DNA from: Candidatus Rhodoferax bjergmarkensis
Lineage (GTDB): Bacteria; Pseudomonadota; Gammaproteobacteria; Burkholderiales; Burkholderiaceae_C
Assembly: GCA_016708345.1 (NCBI GenBank)
Contig: JADJFX010000038.1
Location: forward strand, 94,728 to 158,727
Length of the DNA: 64,000 nucleotides
Reading direction: 5' to 3'
In this document: piece after piece, positions 43,273 through 51,651 of the stretch
Numbering within the stretch: the stretch's first letter is position 1
Layout of the letters: each line of letters opens with the position of its first letter
The notes under the pieces: generated by a model
What the model saw: the letters and a program-made list of their open reading frames with translations, nothing else
The model's database searches: none
Told to the model about the DNA's origin: nothing
Translations under genes and position numbers: made by a program

Positions 43273-43461
43273 ATGATCGAAGAAATTAGACAAGCAGTGC
43301 ATAACGCCGCTCTTGGAAAGCAAAAAATTGCAATGTTTCATTTCCAAGTCCTGAGAAATGCTGCTGCACTGGAAGGGTCTGACCCCGCGTCGTTCTGTGC
43401 GAAATTGTCGCCAACACTTACAAAACAGGCCGATGCGGCAGCAAATGTTCATCTCGCCTGA
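43273..43461 (+). CDS. Small hypothetical protein
   Basis: A 62-residue frame, MIEEIRQAVHNAALGKQKIAMFHFQVLRNAAALEGSDPASFC and so on, with an amphipathic helical character and a TAGGAG sequence 13 bp before the ATG. It vaguely recalls small proteins with an FHFQVLR..DP..FC pattern, but I cannot name a family with certainty. Codon use is coding-like compared with the frames in the following 700 bp. It may be genuine. Confidence 0.45.
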   Translation: MIEEIRQAVHNAALGKQKIAMFHFQVLRNAAALEGSDPASFCAKLSPTLTKQADAAANVHLA

Positions 43462-44221
43462 TTGCGGCAGGTGCGCCGCACTTTTAAAGGGAGATGACGA
43501 CCCAGGGGCCTGGGCAGTACAACGAGTATTAGGCCGGCCGACCTAGGGAGCTAGCAACATTGATGGTGAATACGCCGAGTATGCATAGCAAGGAGGAGGT
43601 CTGGTGCTAGTGCTGCGACCAAGATGGAACGAAACCAAGTTAAGTCGAAGGTCAAGGCGCCACAACCCTGTGCGGCTTAAAGGCACGGTTCGTTGCGTTG
43701 CGGGCCAGTCCAACAGCCTCAGAACGGCTGGTTCAAACGCTGCGGAGGCTAGGACATTACTAGCTGGCGATGAACAACTGGTTGCCCGGCACGACAACCA
43801 GGCCGCTGTTCGGGGACGCTTTGACTTAACCCCTTCAGGCTTTCCAGTTTAAGTGGGACGACCGCGGCAACAAGCCGTGTGCGAGCGGTCGCGTTTTTGG
43901 CGATGACAGACGCCTTTGACCGACACAGCAAATTTGAAGATCGAGTCGAACTTATGGCAAACAAGGCGCACTTGGTGGTCGCAGGTTCACGCGCTACCGG
44001 ATGGATTCGAAGCTGGAAAAATCACCGCGAGATGAACGGGGCAAGATTACACAGCAGGCGCACTGTTAGTGCACGAGCATAAGGCTGCAACGTCTGAGGC
44101 AGTACAAGCGTGGCAACATGGTTTCGAAGCGTCAACCGGAGGCTGTCGCAACCCGTTCACGGTCAACGTTGGATAGCGATGCAACAAACGGGTTCCCCTC
44201 TAACCGGACACTTTCGCCACC
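43462..44221. other. Gene-poor stretch before the Phd/ParE pair
   Basis: About 760 bp with frequent stops in all frames and no recognisable protein. Features seen: a GACCGC/GCGGTC hairpin followed by GCGTTTTT near 43860-43895; the 12-mer CCGGAGGCTGTC occurring twice (about 44138 and 44220); and an inverted pair AACCCGTT/AACGGGTT between them. Possibly decayed or foreign DNA; no integron attC core, transposase or tRNA is visible. Confidence 0.5.
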
Positions 44222-44231
44222 GGAGGCTGTC

Positions 44232-44530
44232 ATGGCGTTCGCAAGCATGTGCTCCCCGGGCGGGGGGGGGGGGGGCCCCCCCCCCCCCCGGTTGAGCAGG
44301 TCAAGGCTGGCGCCGAAAAAATCATCACCAAAAATGGCGAAAGTTATGTCGCCATCATTGATGCCCAACGGCTGGACTACTACCACCGGCTGGAGCGCGA
44401 ACGCATTCATTTGTTGCTGATTGACGATGCCAGCAAAGGCCTGGACGACATCATCGCGGGCAAGGTAAAGGGCGCACACAGCACCTTGAGCGCATTGAAG
44501 CGCCGCCGTGCGGCCAAGGCGCAAGCCTGA
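44232..44530 (+). pseudogene. Phd/YefM-type antitoxin with disrupted N-terminus
   Basis: The C-terminal 78 codons are intact (VEQVKAGAEKIITKNGESYVAIIDAQRLDYYHRLERER, then a helical tail KALKRRRAAKAQA-like), which fits the second half of a Phd/YefM antitoxin. A good start exists at ATG 44232 (MAFAS) with GGAGG five bases upstream, but it is one base out of frame with the rest. Between the two lies G14C14 (44262-44289), exactly where about 10-15 N-terminal residues should be. A GTG at 44249 is in frame but would give an unnatural GGGGPPPPP leader. Confidence 0.75.
44262..44289. repeat. Perfect G14C14 palindrome
   Basis: Fourteen G followed directly by fourteen C. A 28-bp self-complementary homopolymer block is exceptional in bacterial DNA. 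It sits at the N-terminus of the antitoxin reading frame, and one added base would join MAFAS to the antitoxin frame. Assembly artefact is a serious alternative. Confidence 0.95.
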
Positions 44531-44544
44531 GCGACGTCCGTACT

Positions 44545-44931
44545 GTGGCAAGCAAACACTTCGTCAAACTCACCGCAAACTTTGAGCGCAATCTTGAAGA
44601 GATCGAGGAATTTTTGCTTGAGGCCGATGCGCCGCAGGCATTTGATGCGCTGCTGGACGAACTCACCGATACAGTGATTCCAAACCTTGAGCGCTTTCCT
44701 GGCATGGGCAGGCTGTTCTTTGAGCGGCCCACGCGCTCAGTGGAGGCCAGCAATGGAGTCGACCGCCTGAAGCGCAAGCTCAAAACGATCGCCAAGGATG
44801 GGGAGATACGCGAATACGTGATGTCGCATTACATGGCGCTGTACGCACGTATCGACACCACCATTTACCTGCTGTCGATACGGCACCACCGGCAACTGTC
44901 ATTTGACTTTGAGTCGCTATGGCCAGCGTGA
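44545..44931 (+). CDS. RelE/ParE-family toxin
   Basis: A 128-residue type II toxin, with the ParE-like opening VKLTANFERNLEEIEEFLLEADAPQAFDALLDEL and a C-terminal strand region EIREYVMSHYMALYARIDTTIYLLSIRHHRQLSFDF typical of the RelE/ParE fold. It begins 14 bp after the antitoxin stop, so the two form a usual pair. If the antitoxin is really out of frame, the toxin should be harmful unless itself inactive; this argues that the antitoxin lesion is not real or is bypassed. Confidence 0.82.
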   Translation: MASKHFVKLTANFERNLEEIEEFLLEADAPQAFDALLDELTDTVIPNLERFPGMGRLFFERPTRSVEASNGVDRLKRKLKTIAKDGEIREYVMSHYMALYARIDTTIYLLSIRHHRQLSFDFESLWPA

Positions 44932-44995
44932 ACAGGCGGGCCCCGTGTGAAAAAGGGACCGGGCTCTAACCACCCGATGACACAGCCCCTGCCAG

Positions 44996-46387
44996 TCAAA
45001 CCTGTCCTGTCATCAAGGCTTCAATCTCATCGGCCTTCACCGGTACCCCCCGGGTGATCAGTTCACAGCCGGTTTCGGTCACGATGGCATCGTCTTCAAT
45101 GCGGATGCCGATGTTGTGGAATTGCTCCGGCACGCCCTCTGCCGGGCGCACATAAATGCCGGGTTCAATCGTCAGCGCCATGCCGGGGCGCAGAATCCGG
45201 GCGGGCCGGTTGATGATGCGCTCGCCGGTGAGTGCGTCTTTGCGCTCGCTGGTCTGGCCCAGTTCGGACGGCTCCAGATAGCTGCCGCAGTCGTGTACAT
45301 CCATGCCAATCCAGTGGCCGGTGCGGTGCATGTAAAACTGAAAATAGGCGCGCTTTTCGATGACATCACCGAGCAAACCGACCTTGTTTTTGTCCAGCAG
45401 GCCAACATCAAGCATGCCCTGGGCCAGCACTTGCACGCTGGCGTCGTGCGGGTCGGTGAAGCGCGCGCCTGCGCGGGTGGCGGCAATGGCGGCTTCCTGG
45501 GCGGCCAGCACCAGATCGTAAAGCGCGCGCTGTGGGCCGGAAAATTTGCCGTTGGCCGGAAAGGTGCGGGTGATGTCGCTGGCATAGCCGTCCAGCTCGC
45601 AGGCGGCGTCAATCAGCACCAGCTCGCCATCACGCACCGGGGCTTCGTCGGCCCGGTAATGCAGCACGCAGGCGTTGGCCCCGGCGGCCACGATAGAGCC
45701 GTAGGCAGGGTGCTGCGAGCCGTGCATGCGAAATTCGTGCAGCAACTCGGCGTCCAGGTGGTATTCGCGCACTTCACGGCCCTCGCGCAGCCTGCGGGCG
45801 CACGTTTGCATGGCCCGGATGTGTGCGCCTGCGCTGATCTGCGCGGCGCGGCGCATGGTGTGCTGCTCGCTGGCGTCTTTGACCAGACGCATCTCGTCGA
45901 GCAAAGCACACACATCGCGCTGTTGGTCGGGGCACAGGGCACCCTGGCGCACGCGGGCGCGCACGTTGCCCAGCCAGCTGGCAACGCGCGTCTCCAGCCC
46001 CTTGTGGGTGGCAAACGGGTACCAGACCACGCGGCGGTTGTCCAACAGCTTGGGCAGTTGCGCATCCAGCTCGGCCATGGAGAACGCTGCACTGAGCCCC
46101 AAGGCCATAGGCGCGGCTTCGGGGCCCAGGCGAATACCGTCCCAAATTTCGCGTTCCAGGTCTTTGGGCGCACAAAACAGGGTACTCTGGCCGTCGCCGG
46201 TGATCACCAGAGTGGCGTTGGGCTCTTTGAAGCCGGTGAGGTAGTAAAAATAGCTGTCGTGGCGGAATAAAAATTCGGCATCGCGATTGCGCAACTGCTC
46301 CGGCGCGGTCGGGATGATGGCAATGCCATCCTTGCCAAGTTGAGCGGCAAGGATGGCGCGGCGCTGGGCGTAGGGGGGTGGTGTCAT
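44996..46387 (-). CDS. pepP: Xaa-Pro aminopeptidase (aminopeptidase P)
   Basis: A 463-residue dinuclear manganese peptidase (M24B) removing N-terminal residues before proline. The N-terminal domain contains FLFRHDSYFYYLTGFKEPNA. Metal ligands are in LIDAACELDGYASDITRTFP (two Asp), HRTGHWIGMDVHD (His), LTIEPGIYV (Glu) and GIRIEDD (Glu). It follows murU on the same strand with a 33-bp gap, a linkage known in other proteobacteria. Length is standard. Confidence 0.95.
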   Translation of the reverse strand: MTPPPYAQRRAILAAQLGKDGIAIIPTAPEQLRNRDAEFLFRHDSYFYYLTGFKEPNATLVITGDGQSTLFCAPKDLEREIWDGIRLGPEAAPMALGLSAAFSMAELDAQLPKLLDNRRVVWYPFATHKGLETRVASWLGNVRARVRQGALCPDQQRDVCALLDEMRLVKDASEQHTMRRAAQISAGAHIRAMQTCARRLREGREVREYHLDAELLHEFRMHGSQHPAYGSIVAAGANACVLHYRADEAPVRDGELVLIDAACELDGYASDITRTFPANGKFSGPQRALYDLVLAAQEAAIAATRAGARFTDPHDASVQVLAQGMLDVGLLDKNKVGLLGDVIEKRAYFQFYMHRTGHWIGMDVHDCGSYLEPSELGQTSERKDALTGERIINRPARILRPGMALTIEPGIYVRPAEGVPEQFHNIGIRIEDDAIVTETGCELITRGVPVKADEIEALMTGQV

Positions 46388-46419
46388 GGGTTTAACGTCG
46401 GCTGGCGGAAATCAAAGGT

Positions 46420-47172
46420 TTATTGGAAAGATTCATTCAAGCACCGAAGGCGTTCGGGTGTGCCCACGTCGGTCCATGCCCCGGTGTACAGCTCTGCACT
46501 GACCAGCGCCTGGTCCATGGCGGCGCGCAGCAAGGGGGCCAGCGCGGCTTTGATGCCAGCCGGGTTGCCGGGGGCAATGTCGCAAAACGGCGGTGCAAAC
46601 AGGGCGCTGCGGTACAGGCCAATGGTGGAGTAGGTGAATTTTTCGTCAGCCTGGTTCAAAGCCAGGCCGCTTGCGGACAAACCAAAATCGCCTTTGGGGT
46701 TGTGCGCAGGGTTGGGTACCAGCCAAAGGTGCGCCAGTTTGCCGCTGGCGGCAAAGCGGTCTGCCGCCTTTTGGCTGAAGACAAAATCGGGCGCAAACAC
46801 ATCGCCTGCCAGCACCCAGAACACATCGCCCAGACTTGGCAAGGCCCGCACAATGCCGCCCGCTGTTTCCAGCGCAGCGCCAAAATCCAGCCCTTCGTGG
46901 GAATATTCGATGCTGATTTGCTCCTGATTTGATAGCTGCTCGCGCCCACTGGATGAGCGCAAGGGGCTAAAAACATGCCCAAATTTTGCGCTGATCTGCT
47001 CGCCCAGCCAGGCGGTGTTCACCACCACCTGGGTGAACCCACCGTGGGCCAGCGCCTCCAGCGGCCACTGCATCAGCGGCTTGCCTTGCACTTGCAGCAG
47101 GGGTTTGGGGGTGCTGTCGGTCAGCGGGCGCATGCGCTCGCCGCGTCCGGCGGCCAAAATCATGGCTTTCAT
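46420..47172 (-). CDS. murU: Sugar-phosphate nucleotidyltransferase, MurU-like, with in-frame repeat insertion
   Basis: A 250-residue nucleotidyltransferase resembling N-acetylmuramate-1-phosphate uridylyltransferase of cell-wall recycling. The N-terminal signature is MILAAGRGERMRPLTDSTPKPLL (4-26), with LETAGGI and WVLAGDVFAPDF. Between ISAKFG and ISIEYSHEG are about 20 residues (66-85, HVFSPLRSSSGREQLSNQEQ) not expected in the family. These are encoded by a family A repeat (46920-46978). The insertion is in frame. The ATG overlaps the speD stop (47169-47172). The kinase AmgK normally found upstream is absent here. Confidence 0.85.
   Translation of the reverse strand: MKAMILAAGRGERMRPLTDSTPKPLLQVQGKPLMQWPLEALAHGGFTQVVVNTAWLGEQISAKFGHVFSPLRSSSGREQLSNQEQISIEYSHEGLDFGAALETAGGIVRALPSLGDVFWVLAGDVFAPDFVFSQKAADRFAASGKLAHLWLVPNPAHNPKGDFGLSASGLALNQADEKFTYSTIGLYRSALFAPPFCDIAPGNPAGIKAALAPLLRAAMDQALVSAELYTGAWTDVGTPERLRCLNESFQ
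46920..46978. repeat. Family A repeat inserted in frame inside murU
   Basis: Shares with the copy at 36191-36269 the order CTCCTG, TTTGATAGCTGCT, GCGCAAG, GC.AAAAACA. About 59 bp; translated in the murU frame it makes the extra segment at residues 66-85. Confidence 0.8.
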
Positions 47173-47549
47173 GGCGCAATCTCTCCCCGGTTGAGTTGGT
47201 GGCGCTGCACCTGCGCGGGTTCAAACAGGTTTTCCAGTGCGCTCAGCAAGGCTGTCGCCTTGGCGCGGTGGTCAGCGCCAAAATTGCACACATAAACGTC
47301 CAGCGTGACGGCGTGCTGCTCAGGCCAGGTGTGCAGACACAGGTGCGATTCGGCCAGCAGCACCGTGGCGGTCACGCCGCCAGGGCCGTGGTGGGTGTCC
47401 GGGAAGGTGTGAAACAGCTGCGCCACGGCTTGCAAGCCGCAAGCGGCTACGGCTTGCAGGCAGTGCTCGCCCAAGCGCTCTGCGTCGGTCAGCCACTGGG
47501 GGCTGCAGCGGCATTGGTGCAGATCGGCGGTGAGATGGAGTCCTTGCAT
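47169..47549 (-). CDS. speD: S-adenosylmethionine decarboxylase proenzyme
   Basis: A 126-residue class 1b (SpeH/SpeD-type) decarboxylase supplying aminopropyl groups for spermidine. It is a self-cleaving proenzyme. LLAESHLCLHTWPE contains the cleavage site Glu67-Ser68, where Ser68 becomes the pyruvoyl group. H73 and C88 (DVYVCN) keep exactly the spacing of the catalytic residues of the Bacillus enzyme (S63, H68, C83). The start at 47549 is chosen by family length. Its stop overlaps the murU start by four bases. Divergent from tkt. Confidence 0.88.
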   Translation of the reverse strand: MQGLHLTADLHQCRCSPQWLTDAERLGEHCLQAVAACGLQAVAQLFHTFPDTHHGPGGVTATVLLAESHLCLHTWPEQHAVTLDVYVCNFGADHRAKATALLSALENLFEPAQVQRHQLNRGEIAP

Positions 47550-47674
47550 GGATGCAACTATACGCATTGCCGCACCACCCACCGTACCTTGCATAAAGTG
47601 GGCGACCGGGCAAGCCCGGTAAAATATGCGGTTCCCCCTTTCGTAACCTGAATTTTCGCGGAGTTGGCACAAGA

Positions 47675-49711
47675 ATGGCTGATACACAACAGACGAGCGG
47701 CGCAAACCAAGCAGACATGGCCAGCGCAATCCGCGCCTTGGCCATGGACGCCGTTCAACAGGCCAATTCCGGTCACCCCGGCGCGCCCATGGGCATGGCC
47801 GACATGGCCGTGGGCCTGTGGAGCCAGCACCTCAAGCACAACCCCGCCAACCCCCACTGGTTTGACCGCGACCGTTTCGTGCTGTCCAACGGCCACGCCT
47901 CCATGCTGATTTATGCGGTGCTGCACCTCACGGGCTACAAGCTGCCCATGAGTGAGCTGAAAAAGTTTCGCCAGTTGCACAGCAAAACCGCCGGTCACCC
48001 GGAAGTGGGCATCACCCCCGGCGTAGAAACCACCACCGGCCCGCTGGGCCAGGGCATCACCAATGCGGTGGGCATGGCGCTGGCTGAAAAACTGCTGGCC
48101 AAGGAGTTCAACCGTGAAGGCCACACCGTGGTCGACCACCACACCTATGCCTTTATGGGCGACGGCTGCCTGATGGAAGGCATCAGCCACGAAGCCGTGG
48201 CCTTGGCCGGTGCCTGGAAATTGAGCAAGCTGATTGCCCTGTACGACGACAACGGCATCTCGATTGACGGCAACGTTGCGCCCTGGTTCATTGACCAAAC
48301 CCCCATGCGTTTTGTGGCCTGCGGCTGGAATGTGCTGGGTCCGATTGATGGGCACAACGCTGAAGTTGTGGCCAGCACCATTGCCCAGGCCAAGAAATCT
48401 GATGGTCGCCCCACACTGATCGTCTGCAAAACGTCTATTGGCAAAGGCAGCCCGAACCGCGCCAACACCGCCAAAGCGCATGGCGAACCCTTGGGCGCGG
48501 AAGAAATCAAGCTCACCCGCGACGCGCTCGATTGGCCGCATGCCCCGTTTGTCATTCCCAAGGAGGTTTACGCCGCGTGGGATGCCAAGGCCGCAGGCCT
48601 TGTGGCCGAGCAAGCCTGGAACGACAAGTTTGCCGCCTACCAGTCGGCCCATCCCGACCTGGCCAAAGAACTGTTGCGCCGCATGAAAGGCGAACTGCCG
48701 AAAAACTTCAAGAAAATCGCAGCCGATGCCGCCAAGGCCGCTCACACCAAAGCTGAAACCGTGGCCTCGCGCAAGGCCTCGCAACTGGCGCTGGAAGTCT
48801 TCACCGCCGCCTTGCCCGAAATGCTCGGTGGCTCGGCTGACCTGACCGGCTCCAACCTGACCAACACCAGCTCCACGCCCAATTTGCGCTTTGACTTTTC
48901 GGGTGAAAGCAATGGCGGGCGCCACATCAACTACGGCGTGCGCGAGTTCGGCATGGCCGCCATCATGAACGGCGTGGCGCTGCATGGCGGCTACATTCCC
49001 TACGGCGGCACTTTTCTCACTTTCAGTGACTACAGCCGCAATGCCATCCGCATGGCCGCCTTGATGAAGCAGCGCGTCATTCATGTGTTCACCCATGACT
49101 CCATCGGTCTGGGTGAAGACGGCCCCACGCACCAGTCGATCGAGCACGCAGCCAGCCTGCGCCTGATTCCGAACCTTGACGTGTGGCGTCCGGGCGATAC
49201 CGCCGAGACCACGGTGGCCTGGACAGTTGCCCTGCAAAACAAGTCCAAGCCGACCGCCTTGCTGCTCAGCCGCCAGAACATCAGCTACGCGCCCAAAAGC
49301 GACCTGGCCCACATCAGCAAAGGCGCTTACGTGCTGGCTGAGCCCAGCGACGTGGGGCTCAAGAAGAAAACCCAGGCGGTCATCATCGCCACCGGCTCCG
49401 AAGTGCAGTTGGCGCTCAAGGCGCAAGAATTGCTTGCTTCTAAAAAGATAGCTGTTCGCGTAGTATCCATGCCCAGTACCACCACTTTTGACAGGCAAGA
49501 TGCAGATTACAAGAACACCGTTTTGCCGGTTGGCTTGCCCCGCGTTGCGGTGGAAATGGGCGTGACAGACGGCTGGTGGAAATACGGCTGCGCCGCCGTG
49601 GTCGGCATTGACACCTACGGCGAGTCAGCCCCTGCTCCGGTGTTGTTCCAGCACTTCGGCTTTACCCCCGAAAATGTGGCGGACACGGTCGAAAAAATCT
49701 TGCGTAAGTAA
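47675..49711 (+). CDS. tkt: Transketolase
   Basis: A 678-residue thiamine-diphosphate enzyme of the pentose phosphate pathway. Blocks: RALAMDAVQQANSGHPGAPMGMA at the N-terminus, the ThDP/Mg motif GDGCLMEGISHEA, the Tkt-specific FLTFSDYSRNA and HDSIGLGEDGPTHQ. The sequence at 49433-49470 (ELLASKKIAVRVVS) contains a family A-like AAAAAGATAGCTGTTCGCG without changing the protein length. Followed by gap after 56 bp, an arrangement known in betaproteobacteria. Confidence 0.97.
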   Translation: MADTQQTSGANQADMASAIRALAMDAVQQANSGHPGAPMGMADMAVGLWSQHLKHNPANPHWFDRDRFVLSNGHASMLIYAVLHLTGYKLPMSELKKFRQLHSKTAGHPEVGITPGVETTTGPLGQGITNAVGMALAEKLLAKEFNREGHTVVDHHTYAFMGDGCLMEGISHEAVALAGAWKLSKLIALYDDNGISIDGNVAPWFIDQTPMRFVACGWNVLGPIDGHNAEVVASTIAQAKKSDGRPTLIVCKTSIGKGSPNRANTAKAHGEPLGAEEIKLTRDALDWPHAPFVIPKEVYAAWDAKAAGLVAEQAWNDKFAAYQSAHPDLAKELLRRMKGELPKNFKKIAADAAKAAHTKAETVASRKASQLALEVFTAALPEMLGGSADLTGSNLTNTSSTPNLRFDFSGESNGGRHINYGVREFGMAAIMNGVALHGGYIPYGGTFLTFSDYSRNAIRMAALMKQRVIHVFTHDSIGLGEDGPTHQSIEHAASLRLIPNLDVWRPGDTAETTVAWTVALQNKSKPTALLLSRQNISYAPKSDLAHISKGAYVLAEPSDVGLKKKTQAVIIATGSEVQLALKAQELLASKKIAVRVVSMPSTTTFDRQDADYKNTVLPVGLPRVAVEMGVTDGWWKYGCAAVVGIDTYGESAPAPVLFQHFGFTPENVADTVEKILRK

Positions 49712-49767
49712 GCGGTTCAGTTTTTAGTTATTAGTTTTCAGTTTTTTAACCATTGGAGAAAAAGCAA

Positions 49768-50766
49768 ATGACAATCAAAATTGGTATCAACGGCTTTGGC
49801 CGCATTGGGCGCAACGTATTGCGCTCTGCCATTCAGAATTTCTCGGACATCGAAGTCGTTGCCATCAACGACCTGCTGGAGCCCGACTACTTGGCTTATA
49901 TGCTGCAGTACGACAGCGTGCACGGCCGCTTCAAGGGTACGGTCAGTGTCGAGGGCAACACCTTGGTCGTCAATGGCAAGAAGATCCGTTTGACGCAAGA
50001 AAAAGACCCCACCAACTTGAAGTGGAACGAAGTCGGAGCCGACATCGTGATCGAGTCCACCGGCATCTTCTTGGACAAGGCCGGCGGCGAGAAGCATCTG
50101 GCGGCAGGTGCCAAGAAAGTCATTTTCTCCGCCCCCTCCAAGGACGACACTCCGATGTTCGTCTACGGCGTAAACGACAGCTCCTACGCCGGCCAGACCA
50201 TCATCTCCAACGCGTCTTGCACCACCAATTGCCTGGCACCCGTGGCCAAGGTTTTGAACGACAAATGGGGCATCAAGCGCGGCCTGATGACCACTGTGCA
50301 CGCAGCCACTGCCACCCAAAAAACCGTGGACGGCCCGTCCAACAAAGATTGGCGCGGTGGCCGTGGCATTCTGGAAAACATCATTCCATCTTCCACTGGT
50401 GCCGCCAAGGCCGTGGGCGTGGTCATCCCCGCGCTGAACAAAAAGCTCACCGGCATGTCTTTCCGTGTGCCCACCAGCGATGTGTCTGTGGTTGACCTGA
50501 CTTGCGAGTTAAATTCTGAGGCCACGCTGAAAGACATCTGCGCTGAAATGAAAGCCCAGAGCCAAGGTGCCTTGAAGGGCGTGTTGGGTTACACCGAAGA
50601 CAAGGTGGTGGCCACTGACTTCCGTGGAGAGACCTGCACCAGCGTGTTCGACGCTGACGCGTCCATTGCACTGGACGGTACTTTCATCAAGGTCGTGGCT
50701 TGGTACGACAACGAGTGGGGCTACTCCAACAAGTGCCTGGAGATGGCGCGCGTTTTGTCCAAGTAA
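49768..50766 (+). CDS. gap: Glyceraldehyde-3-phosphate dehydrogenase
   Basis: A 332-residue glycolytic enzyme. The Rossmann motif INGFGRIGRNVLR (7-19), the active-site C151 in ISNASCTTNC and the C-terminal KVVAWYDNEWGYSNK are standard. Asp35 in AINDL favours NAD over NADP. The start at 49768 has GGAGAA upstream. It ends before a strong terminator, so tkt-gap is a closed transcription unit. Confidence 0.97.
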   Translation: MTIKIGINGFGRIGRNVLRSAIQNFSDIEVVAINDLLEPDYLAYMLQYDSVHGRFKGTVSVEGNTLVVNGKKIRLTQEKDPTNLKWNEVGADIVIESTGIFLDKAGGEKHLAAGAKKVIFSAPSKDDTPMFVYGVNDSSYAGQTIISNASCTTNCLAPVAKVLNDKWGIKRGLMTTVHAATATQKTVDGPSNKDWRGGRGILENIIPSSTGAAKAVGVVIPALNKKLTGMSFRVPTSDVSVVDLTCELNSEATLKDICAEMKAQSQGALKGVLGYTEDKVVATDFRGETCTSVFDADASIALDGTFIKVVAWYDNEWGYSNKCLEMARVLSK

Positions 50767-50817
50767 ACCAATTTGACGCTGTTGCTCCGCACTGCCTGGA
50801 GCGCAGCTTCAATTCAG

Positions 50818-50850
50818 GGCCGCTGCCAATTTTCGGCAGCGGCCTTTTTT
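50818..50850 (+). terminator. Rho-independent terminator of gap
   Basis: GGCCGCTGCC (50818-50827), loop AATTTTC, GGCAGCGGCC (50835-50844), then six T. A perfect 10-bp stem. Confidence 0.93.
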
Positions 50851-50934
50851 CGGTATGCAGGCTTTGCCAATGCCTCAGTAGCGAGTCAGGTTGCTTGGGC
50901 GCTGGCTAGCTTTCACGCAAAAAGTATCAGTACA

Positions 50935-51101
50935 TTAGGGATGCAGAAATCACAAATATCCCATTTCTGGCGGCACTGGCGGGTGCATTGCGTCGTTGCA
51001 ATCTGCTCGTTTAGCTGGCTAAACTTCGCGTCTTGGGCCTGGCACTGCATCCCGCCTGTACTCGCCCTAAACGGTACATTTGCAATTTCTGAATCCCTTA
51101 A
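50935..51101. repeat. Family C mini-element, copy 2 (167 bp)
   Basis: Starts TTAGGGATGCAGAAATCACA and ends TGCAATTTCTGAATCCCTTA, terminal inverted repeats of about 22 bp. The first 60 bases are almost identical to the reverse complement of 21130-21188. Non-coding and MITE-like. It is inserted between gap's terminator and the DUF2505 gene, whose promoter it may carry. Confidence 0.85.
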
Positions 51102-51128
51102 AGTTTAAAACTGAAAAAAGAGCAACTC

Positions 51129-51611
51129 ATGCAAATCCATGGAAAACACGTTTACGCACAAGGCATTGAGACGATATTCAAGAGCTTTGGCGACAAGGCC
51201 CGCCTGGAAGCCCGTTTCAAGGCGCTGGGCGCGCGCAACATTCAAATTGAAACTTGCAAACTCACCAAAACTTCGCTGGATCTGATCCTTAGCCGTGAAA
51301 TGCCGGTGGAAGCGCCAGCGCTGCTGAAAAAATTTTTTGGCGAATGGAGCCTGTCAACGCAGGAAGAGCACTGGAAAGGCAGCGCTGCCAAAGGCTATGA
51401 GTGTGACCTGAAGATCACGCTTAAAAATGTACCGGTCAACATCACCGGAAAATGGTTTTTGTCTGGTGATGCCAACGGCTGCGTGAATGACGTGACCATG
51501 AACTTTGAATGCGGCATTCCACTGGTGGGCAACAAGCTGGCCAGCTTTGTCGGTAACTCAGCCGTTGTTGTGATGAAAAAAGAATACGAACACATCCGCG
51601 ACAGTTTTTAG
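51129..51611 (+). CDS. DUF2505 domain protein
   Basis: A 160-residue cytoplasmic protein of unknown function. It resembles DUF2505 (START/SRPBCC-like fold), with an N-terminal helix-strand part (GIETIFKSFGDKARLEARFKALGARNI) and a strand-rich middle (YECDLKITLKNVPVNITGKWFL). Such folds bind hydrophobic ligands. It begins 27 bp after a family C element and shows no link to neighbouring genes. Confidence 0.7.
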   Translation: MQIHGKHVYAQGIETIFKSFGDKARLEARFKALGARNIQIETCKLTKTSLDLILSREMPVEAPALLKKFFGEWSLSTQEEHWKGSAAKGYECDLKITLKNVPVNITGKWFLSGDANGCVNDVTMNFECGIPLVGNKLASFVGNSAVVVMKKEYEHIRDSF

Positions 51612-51651
51612 GAACAGTCCCCTGCCCTGATTCTCATCAAGACCGCGCCGC

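Noticed and set aside
43462..44221. Chromosomal integron cassette with attC sites
   Set aside because: No RYYYAAC/GTTRRRY core pair and no integrase found; the short inverted pair seen is too weak.
47558..49498. Open frame of 646 codons on the minus strand
   Set aside because: Antisense to transketolase, whose motifs are complete.
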